A DNA stretch of 64,000 bases from Sanguibacter antarcticus (GCF_002564005.1 NZ_PDJG01000001.1:1-64000); one strand, 5' to 3'. Shown: positions 27,339-36,585, counted from the stretch's first letter. The notes: a model not told the origin generated them from the sequence alone. Program-made: numbers and translations.

Positions 27339-29771
27339 TCAGGTCTCGACCGGGACGAGCTCGACGCTGATGATCCGGTGGACAGCGACCGTGAGCTCAG
27401 ACTCACGCGCCACGTCGACAGCGCGCAGACGACCCGCGTCCACCCGCAGCGGCCGCACCCGGCGACGCTGGTGCTCGCCGACCGGCCCCGTCATGTCGAG
27501 CCACACCTCACGACCGTCCGCTGCCGCCTCGCGCAACATCCCCAACGCCACGACCGGCTCCGTTGTTCCGGGCAGCGCGCTCCCGCGCACCGAGTCCCGG
27601 TGGCGGTACTCGCCCGCACCCCGGGCACGGCCCGTGCCAGGGTCGTCCGACGGACCGTCCGACGCCGAGCCCTCGTCGACCCGAGGCTGCGCGCCCGCCG
27701 CGGGGGTGTCCCGCCGCAGGGCAGCGACCAGGGTCGCGAGCCTGGCTGCACGGTCGTCGCGCCCGGTCCGTGCCACAGCTGAACGGTCCGGCAGCCGCAC
27801 ACCAGGACGTGCGCCCGGCCCAGACCCCGGACGCCGGCTGCGTCGTGCAGGCACACGCACCCGTGGGGTCCGACGGTCCGCGAGGACGATCTGGCCGTCC
27901 GGTCCCTCCATCGCCGGCGCCATCCCGCGCTCTCGCAGCGCCGCGAGCAGCTGACCGATCGGCGCCGTCGCCGCGAGCACCGTCGGCGCGATCCGGAACA
28001 ACCCCAGCGGCCGCAGACGCTGGTCGTCGATGAGCCCCGCGAGCAGCGTCGGGTCCTCCACGCGCACATAGCTCGACGCGACACCGAGCCGCACCTGACC
28101 ATGCCGACGCGCAGCATCACGCACGAGGTACTCGAGCGGTTGCGGCACCGGGGTGCGCGAGTGCAGCGCGAGCTCGGCGAGAAACTCCTCGCCCGTGCGG
28201 CCCGCGTCGAGCGACCGGGTGACCGACGTCGGCGTGAACCGGACGGTGATCGCCGCACCACGAGACTCGACGTCGGCAGAGTCCGCGAGCAGGGCCTCGA
28301 GCGCAGGCGACGGGCGGCCCGGCACCACACCGGTCAGGTCGCCCTGGAGCAGGATCTCGTCGACGGCCTCCGGGAGCAGCTCCGTCAGGCACGTCGTCAG
28401 CCGGACGACCACACCGTCGTCCGGGACGGTCTGACGCGGGACGTCCGCGAGAACGGCGCCACCCGGAGCCAGGGCGCCCGCCCCCGTCACGCCGAGCATC
28501 TCCGCCTCGCCCAGGAGCGCGGCGACAGCATCGATCGGCGGTACCGACCTGGGCGTCCGCCAGCGCAGCACCGCCAGGACGTCGTCAGGCGAGAGCGGCG
28601 TGAGCGGTGCCTCCGCGAGAACGTCCAGCACCTCACCGCGCAACCGCGGCACCCACGCTCGGTGCAGCTCGGGCTCGAGAGCGTTGCGCAGTGCCCCGCG
28701 CTCGTCCCGGCTCCCGACGAGCCACGGAGCACGAGCCGTCGCGAACCACGCCGTGACGAGCGCCGCCCACCGCGACGGGACGTCCGCAGCCAACCAGTCG
28801 TCCGCATCGAGCGTGGGAGAGTACGACGCCGGGTCGTCACCGTCGTCGACGACGAGGCCAGCGACCAGCGCGAGCTCGGTGACGAGAGCCGCCGTCCGGT
28901 CGTTCACCTCGAGGCGGGCCGCCAGCCTCCGCAGGTCTCGCACACCCAGGCCGCCCGACTTGAGCACGGACGGCGGTGCCACCTGCCACGTGCTGATGAG
29001 CTCGGCGAGGAGGCGGACCGCCTCCTGGGCAGCACGCACCGACTCCGCCGCGACAGTCTCTGGCGCTCGCTGTGAAGGACCAGCGGCAGCCTCCGACGGT
29101 GCCCGGGAGAGCCGTTGGTGCGTCCTGCCGCCACGCAGCGCCATCGCGACACGGCGCGGAAGCACCACGTGCTGGGCGTCCGCCTGCTTGACGAACCCGT
29201 TCTGCACGAGCCATCGCGTCGGAGCCGCCGCCGGTGCGCCAGCCACCGTCGGGATCCGGCCGATCGGCGGGCCCCACGTGAGCGCGGAGAGGATGCTGCG
29301 CGCACCGGGCGGGGCGTCCTTGAGCAGGTCCGGGTCGGGAACGGCGTCCTGTGTCCGGCCGATCGGGCCGAGCCCGCCCGGGTACGCGTCCTGGACCTCG
29401 TCGACGCCGGGCGCCGGGCGCAGCGCTGTGCCGTCGGGCGACCAGACGAGCGCCATCTCGTCCAAGGTCGTGAGGATGGCGCGGACCGCTGCAGCATCGT
29501 CGTCGTGCGCGGTCCCGGTGATCGCCGCGACGACGCGGTCGGCCGTGATGTGCTCGCCGAGGCTCTCGAGCACGGTGACAGACTCGAGGACCTCGAGGTG
29601 AGCCGCGTCGAGCGCGTTCGTCGCGCGCTGGAGGCTCGCGCGGCTCGTCGCGCGCGCAGCGAGAGACAGCAGCGTCGCAGGCGACGGAGATGCAAGATCG
29701 GGGCGGTGGGTGAGCAACGCGACGAGGTGCTCGTCGCTCCGAGCACGGATCGAATCGCTGAACGTGGCCAT
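27339..29771 (-). CDS. Helicase-associated protein, XPB/Ssl2 N-terminal-like
   Basis: A large protein of 810 aa in front of the XPB helicase, 70 bases apart and on the same strand. It begins FSDSIRARSDEHLVALLTHR PDL and has winged-helix-like segments and a C-terminal part (LVRDAARRHGQVRLGVASSY) typical of actinobacterial helicase C-terminal-associated proteins. No ATPase motifs are seen. It probably partners or regulates the XPB enzyme. ATG 29771 (MATFSDS) is preferred over an in-frame ATG 11 codons upstream. Confidence 0.82.
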   Translation of the reverse strand: MATFSDSIRARSDEHLVALLTHRPDLASPSPATLLSLAARATSRASLQRATNALDAAHLEVLESVTVLESLGEHITADRVVAAITGTAHDDDAAAVRAILTTLDEMALVWSPDGTALRPAPGVDEVQDAYPGGLGPIGRTQDAVPDPDLLKDAPPGARSILSALTWGPPIGRIPTVAGAPAAAPTRWLVQNGFVKQADAQHVVLPRRVAMALRGGRTHQRLSRAPSEAAAGPSQRAPETVAAESVRAAQEAVRLLAELISTWQVAPPSVLKSGGLGVRDLRRLAARLEVNDRTAALVTELALVAGLVVDDGDDPASYSPTLDADDWLAADVPSRWAALVTAWFATARAPWLVGSRDERGALRNALEPELHRAWVPRLRGEVLDVLAEAPLTPLSPDDVLAVLRWRTPRSVPPIDAVAALLGEAEMLGVTGAGALAPGGAVLADVPRQTVPDDGVVVRLTTCLTELLPEAVDEILLQGDLTGVVPGRPSPALEALLADSADVESRGAAITVRFTPTSVTRSLDAGRTGEEFLAELALHSRTPVPQPLEYLVRDAARRHGQVRLGVASSYVRVEDPTLLAGLIDDQRLRPLGLFRIAPTVLAATAPIGQLLAALRERGMAPAMEGPDGQIVLADRRTPRVRVPARRSRRPGSGPGARPGVRLPDRSAVARTGRDDRAARLATLVAALRRDTPAAGAQPRVDEGSASDGPSDDPGTGRARGAGEYRHRDSVRGSALPGTTEPVVALGMLREAAADGREVWLDMTGPVGEHQRRRVRPLRVDAGRLRAVDVARESELTVAVHRIISVELVPVET

Positions 29772-29919
29772 CCGCACAATTTTACGCGCCAGGTTGCCAC
29801 GCACCGCACGCTCCCGCGGCTGACCGGCAGCGATTTCGCCCGCTTCCGCCCGCTCTCACCAAGGCCCCGACGGCCCTCCGCGTGCCGGCCGTGGAACCTG
29901 TGCCGGTCGCGGTAGCTGC

Positions 29920-30070
29920 CCCGATCGTGCAGGCTGCACCGATCGTGCTGGCCGCGCCGATCGTGCAGGCCGCGCAGGCCCTGCTGGCCGCACTGGCCCT
30001 GCTGGCCCTGCTGGCTGCGCTGGCCCCGTCGGTCCCGCTGGCTGCGTCGGCCCCGCTGGCCGCGCCGGTC
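29920..30070. repeat. Imperfect GC-rich short tandem repeat
   Basis: Units of three to nine bases built on CTGGCC, CAGGCC and CCGATCGTGC recur for about 150 bases. CCGATCGTGC occurs three times at its left end. Confidence 0.7.
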
Positions 30071-30085
30071 CCGGTGGTCGGCGAG

Positions 30086-30145
30086 CTCGGGCATCTGTCT
30101 CGATCTCGGGCTGTTGATCGCCCGAGATCGAGACAGATGCCCGAG
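30086..30145. repeat. Perfect 26-bp palindrome, copy 1
   Basis: Arms 30086-30111 and 30120-30145 are exact reverse complements around the 8-base loop TGTTGATC. The arm core is GGGCATCTGTCTCGATCTCG. A related palindrome lies at 31576-31645, so it is a repeated element and not only a terminator, although it could also end transcription of the gene at 30190. Confidence 0.85.
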
Positions 30146-30189
30146 GTCGACTCGGGCGTTTGGCGTCGTTGTCAGCCACCTCGGGTTCG

Positions 30190-31212
30190 TCAGAAGCCCT
30201 GGAGGAGGTGTGGGGCCGGACGCAGGGGGCACTGCGCGCCGACGGGCAGGAGCCGCTGCACGCGCTCGCGGAGGCTGTTCGACGGCTGCACGTCTTCTCG
30301 GGTGGCGCGCACCACGCGCCACCCGGCCTCGACGATCGCGTCGTGGCGCCGTTTCTCCTCGAAGATCACCCGCCCGGGATCGCCAGCAGCGAGGGTCGTG
30401 TACTTGACGAGGCCGTCGAACTCGACAGCAACCTTCCAGTCCTCCCACCCGAGATCGGTGCGGAACGCCCCCAGACGTGTGACGACACGAACCTGGGTGC
30501 TCGGTCTCGGGAGGCCTGCGCCCACGAGCACGAGGCGCGTCGCAGACTCCCAGGGCGACTCGGCGCCGCCGTCCGCGAGATCGATGACCGCACGAGCGAT
30601 CCGGACGCCCCGGGCAGGCCCCAGGTCCTGCAGCCGTGCGCGCAAGGAGTCCGGATCGACGCCACGTCTGAGCGCAGCGTCAGCGACGACGAGTCCGGAG
30701 ACCGCGCTGGACGATCGTGCGCAGTCCACCACAGTCCGCTCCAACGACGTGACCCGGAGCCCGGAGCGCACGACGACGTCCGATGCATCGAGCACCCCAG
30801 AGCTGCGCGACACGTCCTGAGACGCGTGGCCCGAGCGCAGCGAAGGGTGGTGGACGTGGACCCGATCGGGGGAGCGCCACAGCGGCAGGCCCCAGATCAG
30901 CGCCGCGGACTCGTGAGTGAACGTCACGGCCGGGGACAGCTGGCGTGCGACCGCGGCGATCCTCGCGAGCTCCCTGGTCTGCGGCGCCGCGTCGGGCAGG
31001 AGAGAAGCTGTGGCGACGTAGGCCCCGCGCCGGACTCGCGTCCACGCTCCAGACGTGACCTGGGCCTGGACGAGCTGTGGTGACAGCTCGCGGGCGAGGA
31101 AGACGGTGGGCAGAAGAGCGACGGTGGGCAGACGGACGGTGGGCAGCGGGGGAGCGCCCCGCTCGAGAGGGGGCGGTGGGTGGCGCAGCGTGGTCGCGGT
31201 CTGAGGTGCCAT
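30190..31212 (-). CDS. AbiEi-like / DUF559-like protein, possible type IV antitoxin family
   Basis: The 340-residue protein is typical of a large actinobacterial family. An N-terminal winged-helix region (LVQAQVTSGAWTRVRRGAYV) is followed by a middle part (ALIWGLPLWRSPDRVHVHHP) resembling AbiEi antitoxin proteins. The C-terminal domain has an endonuclease-like core, FRTDLGWEDWKVAVEFDG, then EKRRHDAIVEAGWRVVRAT, as in DUF559 nucleases. No AbiEii toxin gene is next to it. It is bracketed by two copies of a palindrome and by tandem repeats. Function unproven. Confidence 0.72.
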   Translation of the reverse strand: MAPQTATTLRHPPPPLERGAPPLPTVRLPTVALLPTVFLARELSPQLVQAQVTSGAWTRVRRGAYVATASLLPDAAPQTRELARIAAVARQLSPAVTFTHESAALIWGLPLWRSPDRVHVHHPSLRSGHASQDVSRSSGVLDASDVVVRSGLRVTSLERTVVDCARSSSAVSGLVVADAALRRGVDPDSLRARLQDLGPARGVRIARAVIDLADGGAESPWESATRLVLVGAGLPRPSTQVRVVTRLGAFRTDLGWEDWKVAVEFDGLVKYTTLAAGDPGRVIFEEKRRHDAIVEAGWRVVRATREDVQPSNSLRERVQRLLPVGAQCPLRPAPHLLQGF

Positions 31213-31460
31213 GCCACCAGCAGACGATGTCGCGCAAGCCTGCAGGTCGTGACCTGGCTCAGGTGTGGACCGACCGTCAGCGCCATGCCTTGTGGGCAGC
31301 TCTCAGCCAGCAGGGCTCCTGTGTCGGCCAGCACCACCCTGAGCGCTGAGGCTAGAAGACCTAGCTCCGCAGGCTCTGCTGCGCTGGCCTGCTCCGCCTG
31401 CTCCGCCAGCACGTCAGCCAGCCCGCCCGCCAGCAAGCGAGCCAGTCAGCCAGCCAGTCA

Positions 31461-31560
31461 GCCGGGCCGGGCTGGGCCGGGCCGGGCTGGGCTGGGCCGG
31501 GCTGGGCCGGGCTGGGCCGGGCTGGGCCGGGCCGGGCTGGGCCTGGCTGGGCAGGCCCGG
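31461..31560. repeat. GC-rich tandem repeat of GGGCT and GGGCC units
   Basis: About 100 bases consist almost wholly of five- and ten-base units of type GGGCTGGGCC. To the left, 31427-31462 is built from CAGCCAGT units. Confidence 0.8.
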
Positions 31561-31575
31561 CTGCGCCAGTTGCCG

Positions 31576-31645
31576 CCGAGCTCGGGCAGATGTTTCGAGC
31601 TCGGGCGGTTCAACGCCCGAGCTCGAGACAGATGCCCGAGCTCGG
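31576..31645. repeat. Long palindrome, copy 2
   Basis: Arms of 32 bases at 31576-31607 and 31614-31645 match at 29 of 32 positions around the loop GTTCAA. The right arm shares CAGATGCCCGAG and the flanking CTCGAGACAG-type core with the palindrome at 30086-30145. The mismatches all fall in the left arm at GATGTT. Confidence 0.85.
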
Positions 31646-31652
31646 GGAGGCT

Positions 31653-31688
31653 GCTTCTGCTTTCGCTTTCGCTTTCGCTTCCGCTTCT
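31653..31688. repeat. Short GCTTTC hexamer repeat
   Basis: Three exact GCTTTC units flanked by GCTTCT and GCTTCC variants lie directly beside the second palindrome. Confidence 0.6.
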
Positions 31689-31876
31689 GTCAGCCGGGTG
31701 GCGACCCGGAGGGATGCGGAGGGCGCGCGGTGGGTGAAACTGGTGTGCCGGGGGTGTGCGTTAGGCGGGTGGTCGTCGTGGACCGATAATGGGAAGGACT
31801 CACTGCCGCGCTCCGGAACCATGCGCAGCCCGGTATCCTGTGAGGTCACATCCCGACGAGCACTCCGAGGTTTCAC

Positions 31877-32260
31877 GTGCCCACCGGCAAGGTCAAGTTC
31901 TTCGATGCCGAACGCGGCTTCGGTTTCATCGCCAGCGAAGACGGCGAGCAGGTTTTCCTGCACGCCTCCGCGCTGCCCGAGGGCATCACCGCCCCCAAGC
32001 CCGGAGCCCGGGTGGAGTTCGGCGTAGCCGACGGTCGTAAGGGCCCCCAGGCCCTGTCCGTCAAGATGCTCGACCCTGTGCCGTCGGTTGCCAAGGCGCA
32101 GCGCAAGCCCGCCGAGGACATGTCGATCATCATCGAGGACGTCATCAAGCTCCTCGACGGTGTCGGCAACTCCTTGCGACGCGGGCGATACCCGGACAAG
32201 GCGGCCGCCTCCAAGGTCGCCACGGTTCTGCGCGCCATCGCGGACGACATCGAGGCCTAA
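31877..32260 (+). CDS. cspA: Cold-shock protein with a C-terminal helical extension
   Basis: GTG 31877 starts a cold-shock domain, residues 1-66, with both RNA-binding motifs (KGxx-type GKVKFFDAERGFGFIA and VFLHASAL). Unlike ordinary 66-70 residue cold-shock proteins, it continues for 60 more residues (MSIIIEDVIKLLDGVGNSLR and onward), predicted helical. Such extended forms occur in actinobacteria. It is an RNA chaperone by family. The next gene begins eight bases after its stop, making a likely operon. Confidence 0.92.
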   Translation: MPTGKVKFFDAERGFGFIASEDGEQVFLHASALPEGITAPKPGARVEFGVADGRKGPQALSVKMLDPVPSVAKAQRKPAEDMSIIIEDVIKLLDGVGNSLRRGRYPDKAAASKVATVLRAIADDIEA

Positions 32261-32267
32261 GAAACAC

Positions 32268-33260
32268 ATGCCTGCACCTACATCTACCCCCACCAAGACA
32301 CGAACGTCCCGGCCGAAGCCTGACGCGGTGCTCCTCGCCGCCGTCGACCTCGCGCTCGCTGCGGCACGTGCCGGTGCCGAGCACGTCGACGACGTCGGCG
32401 AGCACCTCGGCGCAACCACCGACGCCGAGCGCTTCGTCTCCCACCGCTTCGCGTGCACGATGCGCGGCTACCGCGGATGGCGCTGGACCGTCACGGTCGC
32501 TCGCGCCCCGCGCGCCAAGATCGCCACGGTCTGCGAGGTCGAGCTCCTCCCCGGCGACGGCGCGATCCTCGCGCCCGACTGGTTGCCGTGGTCCGAGCGT
32601 CTTCGCCCGGGCGACATCGGCCCCGGCGACGTCCTGCCCTTCCACCACGACGACCCACGGCTCGTTCCCGGCTACACGCCGACAGGTGACGACGACGAAG
32701 ACCGCGTCGCTATCGAGGAGCTTGCGCTCGCCCGCGTACGTGTCCTGGCGCCCGAAGGTCGCGACGAAGCCGCGCAACGCTGGTACGAGGGCATCCGTGG
32801 GCCGACGGCACCCGGCGCCATCCAGTCGGCCGCAGGCTGTGGCTCCTGCGGTTTCATCGTCCCGCTCCAGGGTGCGCTCGGACAGGTCTTCGGCGTCTGC
32901 GCCAACGCTTGGTCGGACGCCGACGGACGAGTCGTGTCCCTCGACTACGGGTGCGGCGCGCACTCCGAGACCGAGGTCGCGACCCACCCGACCGACTGGC
33001 CCGCACCCGACCCGATCATCAACGAGATGACCCTCGAGACCGTGTCGATGCCTGGTGACCCAGCATCCGAAGACCACGAGCCGTCGGCATCCACCGACGG
33101 TGCCTCGGCGACCGACAGTGCGTCGGTCACTGACAACGCCTCCGCCACTGACAGTGCGCCCAGCACTGACAGCGCGTCGGCCACCGACACCGTGTCGGCC
33201 ACCGACACCGCGTCCGTCTCCGAGAGCGCGTCCGATGTGGAGCCGGCCCCCGAGCCGTGA
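32268..33260 (+). CDS. DUF3027 domain-containing protein
   Basis: ATG 32268 follows the cspA stop closely. The 330-residue protein matches the actinobacterial DUF3027 pattern: FVSHRFACTMRGYRGWRWTV, LLPGDGAILAPDWLPWSERL and a conserved cysteine set (Cys191, Cys194, Cys211, Cys229) in AAGCGSCGFIVPLQG and LDYGCGAHSE that could bind zinc. From about residue 260 comes a tail of S-A-T-D repeats, strongly acidic and probably disordered. Function is unknown. Its stop overlaps the next gene's GTG start. Confidence 0.85.
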   Translation: MPAPTSTPTKTRTSRPKPDAVLLAAVDLALAAARAGAEHVDDVGEHLGATTDAERFVSHRFACTMRGYRGWRWTVTVARAPRAKIATVCEVELLPGDGAILAPDWLPWSERLRPGDIGPGDVLPFHHDDPRLVPGYTPTGDDDEDRVAIEELALARVRVLAPEGRDEAAQRWYEGIRGPTAPGAIQSAAGCGSCGFIVPLQGALGQVFGVCANAWSDADGRVVSLDYGCGAHSETEVATHPTDWPAPDPIINEMTLETVSMPGDPASEDHEPSASTDGASATDSASVTDNASATDSAPSTDSASATDTVSATDTASVSESASDVEPAPEP

Positions 33261-36200
33261 CCACCGATCGCGTCGGGCAGGCGGACGATCCGTTCGGCAC
33301 CGCGGAGCTGCGCTCCGCGGTGCTCGCCGCCTGGGAGCGGTCGCCTGCTCGTTTCCGTGAGGACGCGAACACGGAAGAGGATCACGGTCGCGGGTACTAC
33401 CGCGACCGGGTCGTCGTCGAGCTCGCGCAGAACGCGGCCGACGCCGCCGCGCGCCTCGGCGAGCCTGGGCGGCTCCTCCTTCGCCTGACCGACGACGGCG
33501 CTGGCGGTGCGACGCTCCTCGCCGCGAACACCGGGGAAGCGCTCGCCGCCTCCGGGGTGGCGTCGCTCGCGTCCCTGCGTGCCTCAGCGAAACGGCCCAG
33601 CGCACCCGGCGACGCTCGCGCGCCTGGCAGCGGCCAGGACACATCTGTCGAGCGACCCCGGCTGGTGGGCAGGTTCGGCGTCGGCTTCGCCGCCGTCCGG
33701 TCGGTCTCCGACGATGTCAGCGTGGTCTCCGCCGGGGGCGGCGTCCGGTTCTCGGTCGAGGGGTCGAGGGCAGTGCTCGCCGGAGCGGTCGCTCGGTCGT
33801 CCGGGCTCCGCACCGAGGTGGAGGCCCGGGGAGGATCGCTGCCCGTGCTGCGGCTGCCGACGCCTCTCGGCGCAGGCATCACCACCCCGACAGTCACTAT
33901 CCCCACAGCCACCCCTGCGACGGCGTACGCTGCGACCACCACGACCCCGGCAGTCCCCGCGGGCTACACGACCGCGGTCGTCTTGCGGCTGCGCGACGCG
34001 GCCGCGCTGGCGGCGGTCCGAGCCCAGCTCGCGCTCCTGGACGACGCCCTCCTGCTCGCTCTCCCGTCGCTGGGCGAGATCCGTGTCGAGACCGACGGGG
34101 ACGTCAGGGTCCTCGCTGACGTCGTGAGCCGGTGGATCGCGGTCACGCGGACGGGAGCCGTGCCGTCTGCGCTCCTCGCTGATCGCCCGGTCGAGGAACG
34201 CTCAGCGGCGTCGTGGTCCGTCACGTGGGCGGTCCGGTGTGACGGCGGCGGCCGAGGACGGCTCGCCGACGACGGCGTGGTGCACGCACCGACCCCGACA
34301 GACGAGCCGCTCACGGTCCCGGCCCTGCTCGTCGCGTCCTTCCCGCTCGATCCGTCGCGTCGCCACGTGGCGCCCGGTGCGCTGGCGGACCTCGTGGCGA
34401 GCGAGGCCGGCCGTGCGCTCGCTGACCTGGCGCTCCTGGTCCCGCAGCCGCTCGAGCTCGTACCGACCGGCCTGCCCGGAGGCCGGCTCGACGCCGAGCT
34501 CCGCGAGGCCGCCCTGACGGCGCTGCGGGCCGCACCGATCCTCGCCGGGCGGTTGGCGTCCGGCACGGTGCTCATCGACGGGGACGTCGGTGACGCTCTC
34601 GTCGACGCGCTGAGCGTCACCGGCCTCGGGGTGGTCTCGGTGCCGGCGAAGCACCGCGCGGCCGCACGGCTCCTCGGCGCGACGACGATGTCTCTCGCCG
34701 ATGTCGTCGACTCCCTACCAGCAGGCCTGACACCGCCGCAGTGGTGGCATCTCTACGACGCTCTGGCGCCCTACGTCGACGGGGACCGCACCGTCCGTGA
34801 GGCGCTCGGTGGGATCCTCGTGCCGCTGGCAGACGGGACGACGACACGTGGACCGCGCGGGCTGGTCGTCGCTGGGCCTGCTGTGGCTGCGCTCGGGCTG
34901 CGCGTCGTGCACGCGGGTGCTGCCCATCCGGTCCTCGTGCGCCTGGGCGCCCTGGCGGGCGACGATCCGCAGGTTCTTGCGCTCCCGGCTGTCGAGGCGG
35001 TCGCCCGGGACCTTGCGGACGACCTGCTCGACTCGGACGTCGAGGTGGCTGAGGGGTGGCCCGACGACCTCGCTGCGCTCCTTGCGCTGCTCGCTGGTGT
35101 CGCGGAGAACCCTGAGCACCGCGAGACCCGCGAGCCGCTCGGCCACGAGGTGCCGTCCTGGGTCGGGTCGTTGCCCCTGCCGGCGGACGACGGGTCGTGG
35201 CGGGCTGCTGACGAGCTCGCGCAGCCTGGTTCGTGGGCGGCCGAGCACCTCGATCTTGCGGTCGTCGACGTGCCGGACCGCTGGGCTCCGCTTGCTGCGA
35301 CGACCGCCCGGATCCTCGGGGTGCGGGAGCACCTGGTCGTGCGGACGGTCGACGAGCACCTCACCGGCCAGGGCGCACGTCTCCGCGGAGACGACGACCG
35401 CAGGTCTCGGGACGAGAACCCGGACCAGCAGGTCTCGGGCTGGGACGAGTACGACGACTACCTCACGGCCGTGCTCGGTGCAGACCGACCGGTCGGGGAC
35501 CTCCGCGTCGTCGCCGACCTCGATGTGGTCCACGACGACGCGTGGGGCGCCGTCGTCGACGTCCTCACGCACGAGCCAGACGCGCGCGCAGCGCTCCTCA
35601 CCCCGGTCCGTCCTCTCGATGCGCTCGGGAGCGCCCAGGCAGAGCCTCGGCGCGAGGGCTCGGGTTCCGGCGGAGAGGCGCCGACCGCGGTCTCCTACAC
35701 CGCGTGGTGTCTGCGTGACGTGCTGCGCGCCCCGTTCGCTGCGCCGGCTGCCGCGTCGCGGGCCGACGGTGTGCAGCGGGCCGACGGAGTTCACGGTGCC
35801 GGCGCGGACGCGGGGCTGGGCGTCGTGCTGCCGGCCGCCCCCGCTGAGCTTGCCGGCGTCGTGGACGACCGCGTCCTCGAGGCGCTCGGTGCGATCCGCG
35901 ACGTGACCGACCTGGAGACGTTCCTCTCCGTCGCGGACCCTGCGGGCTGGGACGCGTTCTGGTCGGGGCTGCCCGAGGTGGGCGCCCCGGTCACGATGCC
36001 CGTCGCGCGTGCTGTGTGGTCGGCGCTCGCGACGGCGGCCGCGGCCGGGCTCGAGCTCGATCCGCTCCCCGGACGGGTCGTGGCGCTCCAGGGCGGTGTC
36101 CCACGGGTGGTCGCCGCGGACGATGTCGTCGTCGCGGGGGAGCCTATGTGGGCTCAGCTGCGGGCTGTCGTCCCGGTCGCGGACCCGGTGTCGATCGACG

Positions 36201-36580
36201 AGGTCGCCGACGCCCTGGACGCTGCTGTCGCTGATGCGTCCGTCGTCGCGGTCCGTGCGAGCGAGGACACCGACGAGCGCTCGGTGCCCGAGCGGCTCGC
36301 ACTCGTGGTGGGACGCACCAGCGACACCTTTCCGGCGACGTGGACGATCCATGACGAGCTCGTGGTCGACGGCACAGCGGTCGAGTGGTGGGTCACGACG
36401 GATGGTGGCGTGCACGTCGCGGCGTCCGAGATCCCCGAGGTCGCGGCAGCGCGCGGCCTCGCCCAGGCCGCCGGGCTGTGGGCGTCGCGCCACGCGATCG
36501 AGATCGTCCTGCGTGACGCAGGCCGGGCAGCGGAGATCACTGCCGAGAACGCCTGGGACCGGACCGCCGTGTCGCGGTGA
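33257..36580 (+). CDS. Sacsin/Hsp90-like ATP-binding protein, 1,107 aa
   Basis: A large protein with an N-terminal GHKL ATPase fold like that of Hsp90 and sacsin: the N-box ELAQNAADAA (Glu55, Asn59, Asp62), an ANTG box (90-93) and the GRFGVGFAAV loop (138-147). The remaining 900 residues have no domain I recognise and contain no membrane helix. GTG 33257 overlaps the DUF3027 stop (GTGA), so the two are probably made together. A chaperone-like role is inferred only from the ATPase type. Confidence 0.82.
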   Translation: MTTDRVGQADDPFGTAELRSAVLAAWERSPARFREDANTEEDHGRGYYRDRVVVELAQNAADAAARLGEPGRLLLRLTDDGAGGATLLAANTGEALAASGVASLASLRASAKRPSAPGDARAPGSGQDTSVERPRLVGRFGVGFAAVRSVSDDVSVVSAGGGVRFSVEGSRAVLAGAVARSSGLRTEVEARGGSLPVLRLPTPLGAGITTPTVTIPTATPATAYAATTTTPAVPAGYTTAVVLRLRDAAALAAVRAQLALLDDALLLALPSLGEIRVETDGDVRVLADVVSRWIAVTRTGAVPSALLADRPVEERSAASWSVTWAVRCDGGGRGRLADDGVVHAPTPTDEPLTVPALLVASFPLDPSRRHVAPGALADLVASEAGRALADLALLVPQPLELVPTGLPGGRLDAELREAALTALRAAPILAGRLASGTVLIDGDVGDALVDALSVTGLGVVSVPAKHRAAARLLGATTMSLADVVDSLPAGLTPPQWWHLYDALAPYVDGDRTVREALGGILVPLADGTTTRGPRGLVVAGPAVAALGLRVVHAGAAHPVLVRLGALAGDDPQVLALPAVEAVARDLADDLLDSDVEVAEGWPDDLAALLALLAGVAENPEHRETREPLGHEVPSWVGSLPLPADDGSWRAADELAQPGSWAAEHLDLAVVDVPDRWAPLAATTARILGVREHLVVRTVDEHLTGQGARLRGDDDRRSRDENPDQQVSGWDEYDDYLTAVLGADRPVGDLRVVADLDVVHDDAWGAVVDVLTHEPDARAALLTPVRPLDALGSAQAEPRREGSGSGGEAPTAVSYTAWCLRDVLRAPFAAPAAASRADGVQRADGVHGAGADAGLGVVLPAAPAELAGVVDDRVLEALGAIRDVTDLETFLSVADPAGWDAFWSGLPEVGAPVTMPVARAVWSALATAAAAGLELDPLPGRVVALQGGVPRVVAADDVVVAGEPMWAQLRAVVPVADPVSIDEVADALDAAVADASVVAVRASEDTDERSVPERLALVVGRTSDTFPATWTIHDELVVDGTAVEWWVTTDGGVHVAASEIPEVAAARGLAQAAGLWASRHAIEIVLRDAGRAAEITAENAWDRTAVSR

Positions 36581-36585
36581 CCGGA

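Larger units (their letters stand above)
29772..30189. other. Repeat-filled intergenic region downstream of the AbiEi-like gene
   Basis: The stretch holds an imperfect GC-rich tandem repeat and then a 26-bp palindrome, both listed separately. A minus-strand frame at 29856-30179 reads as proline, alanine and glycine repeats, but it is a by-product of the tandem repeat and I do not call it a gene. Confidence 0.5.
31213..31876. other. Repeat-rich intergenic region upstream of the AbiEi-like gene and cspA
   Basis: It carries the divergent promoters of the minus-strand AbiEi-like gene and of cspA, a GGGCCGGGCT-type repeat tract, the second palindrome and a short GCTTTC repeat. A possible -10 TATCCT for cspA is at 31834-31839. 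Frames here translate to low-complexity protein and are not called. Confidence 0.5.

Noticed and set aside
29856..30179. Minus-strand frame giving a collagen-like run of Gly, Pro and Ala
   Set aside because: It is the translation of the GC tandem repeat and ends in the palindrome. The pattern is not a true Gly-x-y repeat and there is no good ribosome binding site.
30190..31212. A full AbiEi-AbiEii toxin-antitoxin pair
   Set aside because: No nucleotidyltransferase toxin gene overlaps or flanks the AbiEi-like gene, and its C-terminal part looks nuclease-like instead.
30924..31436. Minus-strand frame starting MLAGGLADVLAEQAEQAS
   Set aside because: It overlaps the AbiEi-like gene in another frame and turns into arginine-rich noise; the first part may only reflect local repeats.
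31461..31690. Possible CRISPR array or origin from the repeat tracts
   Set aside because: The units are five to ten bases with no spacers, no regular repeat-spacer layout and no cas genes, and there are no DnaA boxes.
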